Positions 8,758-17,246 are shown, counted from the first letter of the stretch. The stretch is 64,000 nt of DNA from Pseudomonas moraviensis (GCF_900105805.1 NZ_LT629788.1:1488001-1552000), one strand, 5' to 3'. The notes: generated by a model not told the origin, from the sequence alone. Program-made: numbers and translations.

Positions 8758-9597
8758 ATGATCAAGAAATGCTTGTTTCCAGCAGCCGGTTACGGCACTC
8801 GCTTCCTCCCAGCGACCAAAGCCATGCCTAAAGAAATGCTGCCGGTGGTAAACAAGCCACTGATCCAGTACGGCGTTGAAGAAGCACTGGACGCGGGCCT
8901 GACTGAAATCTCCATCGTTACCGGTCGTGGCAAGCGTGCTCTGGAAGACCACTTCGACATCAGCTACGAGCTGGAAAACCAGATCAAGGGCACCGACAAG
9001 GAAAAATACCTGGTCGGCATCCGCAAGCTGCTGGACGAGTGCTCGTTCTCCTACACCCGTCAGACCGAAATGAAGGGTCTGGGCCACGCGATCCTGACTG
9101 GCCGCCCGCTGATCGGTGACGAACCGTTCGCCGTGGTACTGGCGGACGATCTGTGCGTCAACATCGACGGCGACGGCGTGCTGACCCAGATGGTCAAGCT
9201 GTACAAACAATTCCGCTGCTCGATCGTCGCCATCCAGGAAGTCGATCCGCAAGAAACCAACAAGTACGGTGTGATTGCTGGCGAAATGATCCGCGACGAC
9301 ATCTATCGCGTGCACAGCATGGTCGAGAAGCCGAAGCCGGAAGACGCGCCGTCGAACCTGGCGATCATCGGTCGTTACATCCTGACCCCGGACATCTTCG
9401 ACCTGATCGAACAGACCGAGCCAGGCAAGGGCGGTGAAATCCAGATCACCGACGCCCTGATGAAACAGGCCCAGAACGGCTGCGTCATGGCCTACAAGTT
9501 CAAGGGCAAGCGTTTCGACTGCGGTGGCGCTGAAGGCTACATCGACGCGACCAACTTCTGCTTCGAAAACTTCTACAAGACTGGCAAGGCCTACTAA
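8758..9597 (+). CDS. galU: UTP--glucose-1-phosphate uridylyltransferase
   Basis: The 279-aa protein opens with MIKKCLFPAAGYGTRFLPAT, and KAMPKEMLP follows: the nucleotide-binding signature of GalU. EKPKPEDAPSNLAIIGRY and KGGEIQITDAL are further family motifs. The enzyme makes UDP-glucose from UTP and glucose-1-phosphate in the cytoplasm and feeds LPS core, exopolysaccharide and trehalose pathways. The length is typical. The ATG follows AAGGA with 7-nt spacing and a strong terminator follows the gene, so it is probably monocistronic. In Pseudomonas galU is often followed by gor, as here. Confidence 0.96.
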   Translation: MIKKCLFPAAGYGTRFLPATKAMPKEMLPVVNKPLIQYGVEEALDAGLTEISIVTGRGKRALEDHFDISYELENQIKGTDKEKYLVGIRKLLDECSFSYTRQTEMKGLGHAILTGRPLIGDEPFAVVLADDLCVNIDGDGVLTQMVKLYKQFRCSIVAIQEVDPQETNKYGVIAGEMIRDDIYRVHSMVEKPKPEDAPSNLAIIGRYILTPDIFDLIEQTEPGKGGEIQITDALMKQAQNGCVMAYKFKGKRFDCGGAEGYIDATNFCFENFYKTGKAY

Positions 9598-9622
9598 AAG
9601 CTTTTGCCCCGTCTGCAAGATA

Positions 9623-9650
9623 AAGCCACCTTCGGGTGGCTTTTTCATTT
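9623..9650 (+). terminator. Rho-independent terminator after galU
   Basis: AAGCCACC-TTCG-GGTGGCTT is an 8-bp stem closed by a TTCG tetraloop and followed by TTTCATTTT. It begins 26 nt after the galU stop. Confidence 0.9.
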
Positions 9651-9726
9651 TCCGTCCTTATATAAACGGCAGTGCTTGCCCAATGGATGACTGCGGGTAT
9701 GCTGATGGCCTGCCGAGGAGATAGAA

Positions 9727-11085
9727 ATGGCCTACGATTTTGACCTTTATGTGATTGGTGCCGGTTCCGGCGGTGTGCGGGCTGCGCGGTTTGCTGCCGG
9801 TTTCGGGGCGAAAGTGGCGGTGGCCGAGAGTCGTTATCTGGGCGGGACCTGCGTCAACGTCGGCTGCGTGCCGAAAAAGCTGCTGGTTTACGGCGCGCAC
9901 TTTGCCGAGGACTTCGAGCAGGCGTCCGGTTTTGGCTGGAGCCTGGGCGAAGCGAACTTCGACTGGGCCACGCTGATCGCCAACAAGGATCGCGAGATCA
10001 ATCGCCTCAACGGCATTTACCGCAATCTTCTGGTCAACAGTGGCGTGACCCTGCACGAGGCGCACGCCAAAATCGTCGGGCCGCACGAGGTCGAGGTCAA
10101 TGGTGAGCGCTTCACCGCGAAGAACATTCTGATCGCCACCGGCGGCTGGCCGCAGATCCCTGAGATCCCAGGGCATGAACACGCGATCGGTTCGAACGAG
10201 GCGTTCTTCCTCAAAGAGCTGCCCAAGCGGGTGCTGGTGGTGGGTGGCGGTTATATCGCCGTCGAGTTCGCCGGAATCTTCCACGGCCTCGGTGCCAACA
10301 CGACGCTGCTGTATCGCGGCGATCTGTTCCTGCGTGGTTTCGACGGCTCGGTACGCAAGCATCTGCAGGAAGAGTTGACCAAGCGCGGTCTCGATCTGCA
10401 ATTCAATGCCGACATCGCACGCATTGACAAGCAGGCCGACGGTAGCTTGAAAGCAACGCTCAAGGATGGTCGTGTACTCGAAGCCGATTGCGTGTTCTAC
10501 GCCACCGGCCGACGTCCGATGCTGGACAACCTTGGCCTGGAAAACACCGATGTGCAGCTCGACGACAAGGGCTTCATCAAAGTCGACGACGAGTATCAAA
10601 CCACCGAGCCGTCAATTCTCGCGCTGGGCGATGTCATCGGTCGCGTGCAATTGACCCCGGTCGCACTGGCTGAAGGCATGGCCGTGGCTCGACGCTTGTT
10701 CAAGCCAGAGCAATATCGCCCGGTGGATTACAAGATGATCCCGACGGCGGTGTTCAGCCTGCCGAACATCGGCACGGTCGGTCTGAGCGAAGAGGAAGCG
10801 CGCGAATGCGGCCATGAGGTGGTGATTTTCGAAAGCCGCTTCCGGCCGATGAAGCTGACCCTGACTGACTGTCAGGAGAAAACCCTGATGAAACTGGTGG
10901 TCGACGCCAGGACTGACAAGGTGCTTGGCTGCCATATGGTCGGCCCGGACGCTGGCGAGATCGTGCAGGGCCTGGCGATTGCCTTGAAGGCCGGCGCGAC
11001 CAAGCGCGACTTCGACGACACCATCGGGGTGCACCCGACGGCCGCCGAAGAGTTCGTCACCATGCGCACACCGGTCAGCGCTTAA
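9727..11085 (+). CDS. gor: Glutathione-disulfide reductase
   Basis: The 452-aa flavoprotein has the FAD fold at the N-terminus (YVIGAGSGGVRAAR), the redox pair Cys42/Cys47 in GGTCVNVGCVPKK, an NADPH fold (VLVVGGGYIAVEFAG), the second FAD motif ALGDV and the C-terminal HPTAAEEF, whose His acts on the disulfide of the partner subunit. It regenerates GSH in the cytosol. AGGAG lies 6 nt upstream of the ATG. The stop overlaps the last codons of the convergent kfrA-like gene by 4 bp. Together with ahpC/ahpF and gloA nearby it forms a thiol and oxidative-stress neighbourhood. Confidence 0.95.
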   Translation: MAYDFDLYVIGAGSGGVRAARFAAGFGAKVAVAESRYLGGTCVNVGCVPKKLLVYGAHFAEDFEQASGFGWSLGEANFDWATLIANKDREINRLNGIYRNLLVNSGVTLHEAHAKIVGPHEVEVNGERFTAKNILIATGGWPQIPEIPGHEHAIGSNEAFFLKELPKRVLVVGGGYIAVEFAGIFHGLGANTTLLYRGDLFLRGFDGSVRKHLQEELTKRGLDLQFNADIARIDKQADGSLKATLKDGRVLEADCVFYATGRRPMLDNLGLENTDVQLDDKGFIKVDDEYQTTEPSILALGDVIGRVQLTPVALAEGMAVARRLFKPEQYRPVDYKMIPTAVFSLPNIGTVGLSEEEARECGHEVVIFESRFRPMKLTLTDCQEKTLMKLVVDARTDKVLGCHMVGPDAGEIVQGLAIALKAGATKRDFDDTIGVHPTAAEEFVTMRTPVSA

Positions 11086-12098
11086 ACATCCTTCGCTTTG
11101 GCCGAGTCTGGCGCTGCTGCAACGGCAGCCGCCAGACGCTGGCTGTCTTCCAGGCTTGCCTGAGCCTTGAGCAATTCCTTTTCCAGTGACTGATTGAGCT
11201 GCGTCTGCTCGTCGACGCTCTGTTTGAGCGCCTGGCTTTCCAGTGTCGCCACGCGTAGACGTTCCTGGAGCAGGGTGCGCTCGCTGTCCATGCGCGTGGC
11301 CTGCTCGAGCAATTGATCCTGACGCTGATTGCTCTGCTTGAGCTGGTCCTGCAGCAGGTTCAGCTCACGCTGGGTGCCACGGTTCTCGGTGAGCAGACGT
11401 TCGTTGTCGCGGTGCAGCTGTGTGATCTCATCCTGACGCACCAGCGCGCTCTGCTGGGCTTGACGCAATTCTGCCTGTATCTGCTGGAGCTGCCCTTCAT
11501 GGCGGGCCTGCTCCTGCTCGCGCTGTTCCTTGGTCGCATTGCGGTAATGCTCCAGCGCATCGCGGGCGTGCAGGTGTTTTTCTTCCAGTGAGCGAATCTG
11601 CTCGTCCTTATCCTGCAAGCGCAATTCAAAGTCGGCCAATGCCTGATTCAGGCCAGCGTTGCGCGTCTGTTCGGTTTGCAGCATCGAGCGGGTGCTGGTC
11701 AGCGCTTCGGATTCGCGTTGCAGCGCGGCACCCTGAATATCGTGGTCGTGTTCGAGTTTTTCCAGCGCCTGGCGAGCCTGTTTCAGCTCGGCTTCCAGTG
11801 CTTCGCGTTGCTCTTCGAACTGCTCGCGTGCTTGCTCGATGGGCTCTTGCGCCTGCTCTTTGAGGCGCTGGGCGAGGCGAGAGACGAGGGCGGTCAGCTC
11901 ATCATCGATTGGTTCTGCCGACGCTTCCGTCGGCTGGGCACCATCGTCCAATTCTTTCAGATAGCGATGGATCGTGGTTTTCGAGCCGGTGTTGCCCATT
12001 TCGATGCGTACTGCATCGATGCTCGGGTGTTCGCCGCGAGCCAGAATCGCAGTGCGCGCGATTTGCACCAGTGCTTTGGTAATGCCGCCACGGGCCAT
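11082..12098 (-). CDS. KfrA-like DNA-binding coiled-coil protein
   Basis: The first ~60 residues (MARGGITKALVQIARTAILA, then GNTGSKTTIHRYLKELDD) match the KfrA N-terminal helix-turn-helix domain known from IncP/IncW plasmids. Residues about 65-320 are an almost unbroken coiled coil rich in Gln, Glu, Leu and Arg, as in KfrA, with a short Ala-rich tail. AGGAG lies 5 nt before the ATG. The gene is divergent from a tyrosine recombinase, and an inverted repeat lies between the two. KfrA autorepresses and aids plasmid stability; on this chromosome the role is unknown, perhaps regulating the recombinase or bridging DNA. Confidence 0.85.
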   Translation of the reverse strand: MARGGITKALVQIARTAILARGEHPSIDAVRIEMGNTGSKTTIHRYLKELDDGAQPTEASAEPIDDELTALVSRLAQRLKEQAQEPIEQAREQFEEQREALEAELKQARQALEKLEHDHDIQGAALQRESEALTSTRSMLQTEQTRNAGLNQALADFELRLQDKDEQIRSLEEKHLHARDALEHYRNATKEQREQEQARHEGQLQQIQAELRQAQQSALVRQDEITQLHRDNERLLTENRGTQRELNLLQDQLKQSNQRQDQLLEQATRMDSERTLLQERLRVATLESQALKQSVDEQTQLNQSLEKELLKAQASLEDSQRLAAAVAAAPDSAKAKDV

Positions 12099-12121
12099 GT
12101 GAACTCCTACGGTTACGTACT

Positions 12122-12155
12122 GTGGTACATGCCACTAAAGTACGGAGTGTACCAC
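12122..12155. promoter_or_regulatory. Inverted repeat between kfrA-like gene and recombinase (candidate operator)
   Basis: GTGGTACA (12122-12129) and TGTACCAC (12148-12155) are perfect 8-bp inverted repeats separated by 18 nt. The site lies 24 nt upstream of the kfrA-like start codon and 120 nt upstream of the recombinase start. Plasmid KfrA proteins bind inverted repeats at their own promoters, so this is a reasonable autoregulatory operator. Binding is inferred. Confidence 0.45.
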
Positions 12156-12275
12156 GCTGAGAATAGAGGTAAATCATTGAAATAAAACAGGCGGGATATA
12201 CTGGTATTACCCAATGTCAGACGGCAAAATGCGCATCTGCATGCCTGATCCAGTACACCAGCGAGAAAACCGCCC

Positions 12276-13214
12276 ATGAGTGACATCGATCGCTATCTGC
12301 AAGCCGCCACCCGTGACAACACCCGCCGCAGCTATCGCATGGCCATCGAGCATTTCGAGGTGTCGTGGGGCGGTTTCTTGCCGGCCACCGCCGACAGCGT
12401 TGCGCGTTATCTGGTGGAGCACGCCGGCGTGTTGTCGATCAATACGCTGAAATTGCGTCTGTCGGCGCTGGCGCAGTGGCACAACAGCCAAGGGTTTGCC
12501 GACCCGACCAAGGCGCCAGTGGTGCGCAAGGTGTTCAAGGGGATTCGCGCGTTGCATCCAGCGCAGGAAAAACAGGCCGAGCCGTTGCAGCTGCAGGATC
12601 TGCAGCGAGTGATCGATTGGCTGGAGCACGAGGCGCAGACCGCCCGGCAAGAGCAGGACCGCCCGACATTGCTCAAGGCCCATCGTGATCGTGCGCTGAT
12701 TCTGCTGGGTTTCTGGCGGGGCTTCCGCAGCGACGAGTTGTGCCGCTTGCAGGTCGAGCATGTGCAGGCGAGTGCCGGCAAGGGAATCACGTTGTATCTG
12801 CCGCGCAGTAAGGGTGATCGGGAAAATCTCGGACAGACCTATCAAGCCCCGGCCTTGTTGAAGCTGTGCCCGGTGCAGGCCTATATCGACTGGATCACAG
12901 AGGCAGCGCTGGTGCGCGGCGCGGTTTTCCGCAGCATTGATCGCTGGGGCAATCTGAGCGAAGAGGGCCTGCACGCCAACAGCATCATTCCTCTGCTGCG
13001 TCAGGCCTTGCAGCGAGCCGGGATTGCCGCCGCCGGTTATACCAGTCACTCGTTACGACGCGGCTTTGCAACTTGGGCGCATCAAAGCGGTTGGGATCTG
13101 AAATCGCTGATGAGTTACGTCGGCTGGAAGGACATGAAATCCGCCATGCGCTATGTTGAGGTCAGCCCATTCCAGGGAATGGCTCGGATTATGGATAAGC
13201 CGGATCAACCGTAG
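12276..13214 (+). CDS. Tyrosine-type site-specific recombinase
   Basis: The 312-aa protein has an N-terminal SAM-like core-binding domain (about 1-90, NTRRSYRMAIEHF) and a C-terminal catalytic domain. Active-site elements are visible: Arg in FWRGFRSDEL, the HxxR motif in TSHSLRRGFA, and the Tyr in SAMRYVEV near the end. No integrative element, phage gene or tRNA attachment site adjoins it, and length and composition resemble the surrounding chromosome. It is divergent from the kfrA-like gene. It could be a domesticated integrase or a phase-variation recombinase. The start ATG at 12276 has only a weak GAGAAA ribosome site. Confidence 0.85.
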   Translation: MSDIDRYLQAATRDNTRRSYRMAIEHFEVSWGGFLPATADSVARYLVEHAGVLSINTLKLRLSALAQWHNSQGFADPTKAPVVRKVFKGIRALHPAQEKQAEPLQLQDLQRVIDWLEHEAQTARQEQDRPTLLKAHRDRALILLGFWRGFRSDELCRLQVEHVQASAGKGITLYLPRSKGDRENLGQTYQAPALLKLCPVQAYIDWITEAALVRGAVFRSIDRWGNLSEEGLHANSIIPLLRQALQRAGIAAAGYTSHSLRRGFATWAHQSGWDLKSLMSYVGWKDMKSAMRYVEVSPFQGMARIMDKPDQP

Positions 13215-13219
13215 AGATC

Positions 13220-13257
13220 GTTTTCTTCTATTAATACAGTCAGCTAATAGCGAAAAC
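13220..13257. promoter_or_regulatory. AT-rich dyad upstream of ahpC
   Basis: GTTTTC-tt-CTATTA and TAATAG-c-GAAAAC form an almost perfect inverted repeat with an 11-nt centre. It begins just after the recombinase stop and ends 94 nt before the ahpC start. It contains CTAT and ATAG elements like those recognised by OxyR, but the 15-nt gap between them does not fit the N7 spacing of an OxyR site. It could be a regulator site or the recombinase terminator, though no T-run follows. Confidence 0.35.
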
Positions 13258-13351
13258 AAATCAGCAGTATCAGGTTTGCCAATGAGCCTTCCGTCGAGTG
13301 AGTGGGTAGGATTCACCCATCAACTTCATAACCCCTGACGGAGAGTCATCG

Positions 13352-13915
13352 ATGCCTATCATCAACAGCCAAGTAAAACCGTTCAAAGCTACCGCGTTCA
13401 AAAACGGCGACTTCGTTCAAGTCTCGGATGCTGACTTGAAAGGCAAGTGGTCCGTAGTGTTCTTCTACCCAGCCGACTTCACCTTCGTGTGCCCGACCGA
13501 GCTGGAAGACCTGGCCGACAACTACGCTGAGTTCAAGAAGCTGGGCGTGGAAATCTACAGTGTTTCGACCGACACCCACTTTGCTCACGCTGCCTGGCAC
13601 AACACTTCGCCAGCCATCGGCAAAATCGAATACACCATGATCGGCGACCCGACCCACGTCATCTCCCGCAACTTCGACGTGCTGATCGAAGAAGCTGGCC
13701 TGGCTGACCGTGGCACTTTCGTGATCAACCCTGAAGGCCAGATCAAAATCGTTGAACTGAACGATGGCGGCGTTGGCCGTGACGCTTCCGAGCTGCTGCG
13801 CAAGATCAAGGCTGCTCAGTACGTCGCTGCACACCCAGGCGAAGTTTGCCCGGCCAAGTGGAAAGAAGGCGAGGCCACTCTGGCTCCGTCCCTGGACCTG
13901 GTTGGCAAGATCTGA
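13352..13915 (+). CDS. ahpC: Alkyl hydroperoxide reductase subunit C (2-Cys peroxiredoxin)
   Basis: The 187-aa protein carries the peroxidatic Cys47 in FTFVCPTE and the resolving Cys near 166 in GEVCPAKW, the pattern of typical 2-Cys AhpC-type peroxiredoxins. It reduces H2O2 and organic peroxides and is recycled by AhpF, encoded next. Codon choice is strongly biased, as expected for a highly expressed gene, and ACGGAGAG precedes the ATG. A terminator lies between ahpC and ahpF, so ahpF may depend on read-through or its own promoter. Confidence 0.97.
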   Translation: MPIINSQVKPFKATAFKNGDFVQVSDADLKGKWSVVFFYPADFTFVCPTELEDLADNYAEFKKLGVEIYSVSTDTHFAHAAWHNTSPAIGKIEYTMIGDPTHVISRNFDVLIEEAGLADRGTFVINPEGQIKIVELNDGGVGRDASELLRKIKAAQYVAAHPGEVCPAKWKEGEATLAPSLDLVGKI

Positions 13916-13982
13916 GTCTGTGACATGCAACGCAGGGCGGTACGCCGCACCTTCTTAAGTTAGCTGCACCGCCCAATAAAAA

Positions 13983-14013
13983 TGCCCGGGCGAGATTCGC
14001 TCGGGCTTTTTTT
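13983..14013 (+). terminator. Terminator between ahpC and ahpF
   Basis: GCCCGGGCG-AGATT-CGCTCGGGC forms a 9-bp stem with one mismatch, followed by seven T. It sits 27 nt before the ahpF start. In this position it can make ahpC mRNA more abundant than ahpF mRNA. Confidence 0.85.
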
Positions 14014-14039
14014 CGCCTCAAACAAAGGAAATCGCCCGT

Positions 14040-15602
14040 ATGTTGGACGCCAATCTTAAAGCCCAGTTGAAATCGTACCTGGAACGGGTCACCCAACCGA
14101 TCGAGATCGTTGCATCCCTCGACGACGGTGCGAAATCCCGTGAAATGCTTGACCTGCTGAAAGACGTTGCCAGTCTTTCGAGCCAGATTACCTTGATCGA
14201 CAGCGGTGACGACGCGCGCAAGCCATCGTTCTCGATCAACCGCCCCGGAGCCGACATCAGCCTGCGTTTTGCCGGTATCCCGATGGGCCACGAATTCACT
14301 TCCCTGGTGTTGGCCCTGCTGCAAGTCGGCGGCCATCCGTCGAAGGCCAGCGTTGAAGTGATCGAGCAGATCCGCTCGCTCAAAGGCGAGTTCAGCTTCG
14401 AGACGTATTTCTCGCTGTCCTGCCAGAACTGCCCGGACGTCGTCCAGGCGTTGAACCTGATGGCCGTGCTCAACCCGAACATCCACCACGTCGCCATCGA
14501 CGGCGCGTTGTTCCAGGACGAAGTCAACGATCGCAAGATCATGGCTGTGCCGAGCATCTACCTGAACGGCGAAAACTTCGGCCAGGGCCGCATGGGTCTG
14601 GAAGAAATCCTCGCCAAACTCGACACCGGCGCCATCGTGCGTCAGGCCGAGAAGATCAGCGCCAAGGAAGCCTTTGATGTACTGGTCGTCGGCGGGGGCC
14701 CGGCCGGCGCTTCGGCCGCGATCTATGCCGCACGCAAAGGCATCCGCACCGGTGTCGCCGCTGAGCGCTTCGGCGGTCAGGTACTGGACACCATGGCCAT
14801 CGAAAACTTCATTTCCGTACAGGAAACCGAAGGCCCGAAACTGGCCACGGCGCTGGAAGAACACGTCAAGCAGTACGACGTCGACATCATGAACCTGCAA
14901 CGTGCCGACAAGCTGATCCCGGGCAAGAATGGCGAGCTGCACGAAGTCCGCTTCGCCAGCGGTGCAACCCTCAAAGCCAAGAGCGTAATCCTCGCGACCG
15001 GCGCACGCTGGCGCGAAATGAACGTCCCGGGCGAGCAGGAATACCGCAACAAAGGTGTGGCGTACTGCCCGCACTGCGACGGCCCGCTGTTCAAGGGCAA
15101 GCGTGTGGCGGTGATCGGCGGCGGTAACTCCGGCGTTGAAGCAGCCATCGATCTGGCCGGTATCGTCTCGCACGTCACGCTGCTGGAGTTCGACGTGCAA
15201 CTGCGCGCCGACGCCGTATTGCAACGCAAACTGCACAGCCTGCCGAACGTCACCGTGATCACCAGTGCGCAAACCACTGAAGTCACCGGCAACGGCGAGA
15301 AGGTCAACGGCCTGCGCTACAAGGATCGCAGCGCTGATGAGCTGCGCACGGTCGAACTGGAAGGCATCTTCGTGCAGATCGGTCTGCTGCCCAACACCGA
15401 TTGGCTGAAGGGCACCATCGAGCTGTCGCCGCGTGGCGAGATTATTGTCGATAACCGTGGCGAGACTTCGATCCCGGGGATCTTCGCAGCCGGTGATGTG
15501 ACGACTGTGCCTTACAAGCAGATCGTGATTGCGGTAGGCGAGGGCGCCAAGGCTTCGCTGAGTGCGTTCGATCACTTGATCCGGACTTCGGCACCGGCGT
15601 AA
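14040..15602 (+). CDS. ahpF: Alkyl hydroperoxide reductase subunit F (NADH-dependent AhpC reductase)
   Basis: The 520-aa flavoprotein has the tandem thioredoxin-fold N-terminal domain with CxxC in SLSCQNCPDV (about 129-132). It is followed by a thioredoxin-reductase-like module with an FAD loop (VVGGGPAGASAAIYAAR), the catalytic pair in YCPHCDGPLF and a nucleotide loop VAVIGGGNSGVEAA. Electrons pass from NADH through FAD and both disulfides to AhpC. Length matches E. coli AhpF. AAAGGAAATCGCCCGT precedes the ATG. Confidence 0.97.
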   Translation: MLDANLKAQLKSYLERVTQPIEIVASLDDGAKSREMLDLLKDVASLSSQITLIDSGDDARKPSFSINRPGADISLRFAGIPMGHEFTSLVLALLQVGGHPSKASVEVIEQIRSLKGEFSFETYFSLSCQNCPDVVQALNLMAVLNPNIHHVAIDGALFQDEVNDRKIMAVPSIYLNGENFGQGRMGLEEILAKLDTGAIVRQAEKISAKEAFDVLVVGGGPAGASAAIYAARKGIRTGVAAERFGGQVLDTMAIENFISVQETEGPKLATALEEHVKQYDVDIMNLQRADKLIPGKNGELHEVRFASGATLKAKSVILATGARWREMNVPGEQEYRNKGVAYCPHCDGPLFKGKRVAVIGGGNSGVEAAIDLAGIVSHVTLLEFDVQLRADAVLQRKLHSLPNVTVITSAQTTEVTGNGEKVNGLRYKDRSADELRTVELEGIFVQIGLLPNTDWLKGTIELSPRGEIIVDNRGETSIPGIFAAGDVTTVPYKQIVIAVGEGAKASLSAFDHLIRTSAPA

Positions 15603-15619
15603 TTGCCACCTCGAAAACG

Positions 15620-15650
15620 AAAAAACCCATGAGTGATCATGGGTTTTTTT
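15620..15650 (+). terminator. Rho-independent terminator after ahpF
   Basis: AAAAACCCATGA-GTGA-TCATGGGTTTTTTT is a long near-perfect stem with a tetraloop-size gap and a T7 tail. Its A-rich 5' side would let it also act for transcripts from the other side. Confidence 0.9.
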
Positions 15651-15666
15651 ATGCGCGCGTAAAGCT

Positions 15667-15842
15667 GCCCCTCACCCCAGCCCTCTCCCGAGGGAGAGGG
15701 AGCCGACCGAGCGGTCTGGCGTTTTCTGTCAACCGGAAAGATCCAGTCGATTATGGGTTCACCGCCAATCGTTCAGGTCGGTGTAATTCTCCAACATCCC
15801 CAATCAGTCCCCTCTCCCTCTGGGAGAGGGCTAGGGTGAGGG
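15667..15842. repeat. Paired inverted-repeat element (CCCTCTCCC family)
   Basis: The left unit (CCCTCACCCCAGCCCTCTCC...) and the right unit (...GGGAGAGGGCTAGGGTGAGGGG) are inverted copies, and each also contains its own small hairpin of CCCTCTCCC with GGGAGAGGG. They bracket about 110 nt of non-coding DNA between ahpF and gloA. A shorter copy occurs at 24244-24263. This resembles a dispersed intergenic repeat and not a gene. Confidence 0.7.
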
Positions 15843-15853
15843 GCTTTCAGCTT

Positions 15854-16375
15854 TTACAGCGGCGCAGGCTGAATGATCTCGACCCAGTAACCATCCGGAT
15901 CCTTGATGAACGCCAGGCTCTTCATGCGGCCATCGGTCAAGCGCTTCTGGAAATCGCAACCCAGTTCTTCAAAACGTGCACATGCCGCGACGATATCCGG
16001 CACCGAAATGCAGATGTGGCCGAAGCCGCGTGGGTCGGTGTTGCCGTTGTGATAGGCGAAGTCGGCATCGTTTTCGGTGCCGTGGTTGTGGGTCAGTTCG
16101 AGAATGCCCGGGATCGATTTCATCCACTCGGTGCGTGCAGCGGCGTCAGCCGGGATCTGTGCTTTGTCGACCAGCGCGAGAAAGTACAGGCTGAACTCGG
16201 CCTCCGGGAAATCACGTTTCTCGACCAGCGAAAAACCCAGCACGCGGGTGTAGAAATCCAGCGACTTGGTGATGTCCTTGACGCGCAGCATGGTGTGGTT
16301 GAACACGAAGTTGCGGGTTGCGCTGTCTGGCGTAGCAGTCACGCCGGGAAAAGTGTTCAGTTCGTTGAGGCTCAT
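15854..16375 (-). CDS. gloA: Lactoylglutathione lyase (glyoxalase I)
   Basis: The ATG at 16375 follows TTGGAGGGCCC and gives 173 aa; a longer upstream frame lacks a ribosome site. Family markers are NHTMLRVKDITKSLDFYTRV, GILELTHNHGTE and GFGHICISVPD, with metal ligands His, Glu, His and Glu (last one in GYWVEIIQ). The insertion between the two beta-alpha-beta modules is the longer type seen in Zn-dependent eukaryote-like and one class of Pseudomonas GloA. It isomerises the methylglyoxal-glutathione hemithioacetal. Placement near gor fits glutathione-based detoxification. Confidence 0.93.
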   Translation of the reverse strand: MSLNELNTFPGVTATPDSATRNFVFNHTMLRVKDITKSLDFYTRVLGFSLVEKRDFPEAEFSLYFLALVDKAQIPADAAARTEWMKSIPGILELTHNHGTENDADFAYHNGNTDPRGFGHICISVPDIVAACARFEELGCDFQKRLTDGRMKSLAFIKDPDGYWVEIIQPAPL

Positions 16376-16500
16376 GGGCCCTCCAATAACAATGGGCAAG
16401 TGTATGGGCGCAATGATACGCATGCCGGCCGGCATCGCCAAATGCAAGGCGGGCTTGCCCTGCACGAAGGCGGGGCTCAGACTTTGTCTTCTACCTACGA

Positions 16501-17031
16501 GTGCGTCCGGCAATGATCCGACTGTTCAAATCCGTGTTTGTTTTTTTTGTCTTGTCGTCGACCGTGGTTTTTCCGGCGGTGGCCGAACCAGCCATCACCT
16601 GGCCGGCAGGCTGGGAAGTTGAAGCCTTGCCGGACACCGCGGCGCCGGTCTCGCGACAAAGGGCGGTGAAGCACGATGCCGATGGTAACCAGGTGATGGT
16701 GATGGAGTTGACCATGAGCCAGGTGGAGGCGGGACATCAGGTCAATTTGCAGGGTGTGCTGCTGGAGATGCGCAAATCCATTCAGAAGGATTTTTTCCGC
16801 AGTGGTTATCAAAGCGTGTGCAACAGGATTCATCCCGCAGCACTGGGTTCATTGACCGGGCTGGAGACGACCTGCACGGTAACCGAAAATGGCCGGCACG
16901 TATTATCACAAACGTTGGTGGCAGCTGTGCAATCGGACAAGGCTTATGTACTTTCATACGCCGGCCAGGCAGAGGTTTATAAGGCGAGCGAGGACGAAAT
17001 AGTGGCTGCTCGCAACAGCCTGAAACTATAG
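16501..17031 (+). CDS. Exported DUF4946-like protein
   Basis: The product is 176 aa from GTG at 16501 or 172 aa from ATG at 16513 (MIRLFKSVFVFFVLSSTVVF); neither start has a strong ribosome site and I favour the ATG. A signal peptide ends near VAEPA. The mature part has AITWPAGWEVEALPDTAAPV, two Cys (VCNRI and TTCTV) probably forming a disulfide, and a compact alpha/beta pattern that I associate with the pseudomonad DUF4946 family. It is periplasmic by prediction. Function unknown. A terminator lies about 170 nt downstream. Confidence 0.65.
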   Translation: MRPAMIRLFKSVFVFFVLSSTVVFPAVAEPAITWPAGWEVEALPDTAAPVSRQRAVKHDADGNQVMVMELTMSQVEAGHQVNLQGVLLEMRKSIQKDFFRSGYQSVCNRIHPAALGSLTGLETTCTVTENGRHVLSQTLVAAVQSDKAYVLSYAGQAEVYKASEDEIVAARNSLKL

Positions 17032-17203
17032 ACGTTCGTACTAAGTCACTGAAAATTGAATACCGGAAAGGATTAAGCACAAAGTTTTATCAGGTACTCA
17101 CGGCAACATCGCGCAGCAGGATGTTTAAGCGACTGACTCACTAACGTTACACAAAATTCTAACTTATTTGATGAAAATCATTTCATTTGTTAGATATTGT
17201 CAA

Positions 17204-17234
17204 TAAAAAAGCCCTGCATCGAGCAGGGCTTTTT
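17204..17234. terminator. Bidirectional terminator between convergent genes
   Basis: AAAAAAGCCCTGC-ATCGA-GCAGGGCTTTTT has a 7-bp GC stem with A-run and T-run on opposite sides, so it can act in both directions. It lies 12 nt after the mvaT/mvaU-type gene stop. The ~170 nt between the DUF4946-like gene and this site are A+T-rich and hold no gene I can support. Confidence 0.85.
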
Positions 17235-17246
17235 GCTGGCGTCAGA

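Noticed and set aside
12276..13214. Integrase of a genomic island
   Set aside because: No tRNA gene, attachment repeats, phage or conjugation genes adjoin it, and base composition equals the neighbourhood.
13220..13257. OxyR binding site before ahpC
   Set aside because: CTAT and ATAG are separated by 15 nt, not 7, and the four-element spacing does not fit, so I kept it only as an unassigned dyad.
13806..15575. 589-codon open frame antisense to ahpF
   Set aside because: It is the mirror of strongly biased GC-rich codons in ahpF; the product has no family features and the sense gene is certain.
15667..15842. Small gene between ahpF and gloA
   Set aside because: The only frames run through the inverted repeat elements and have no ribosome site.
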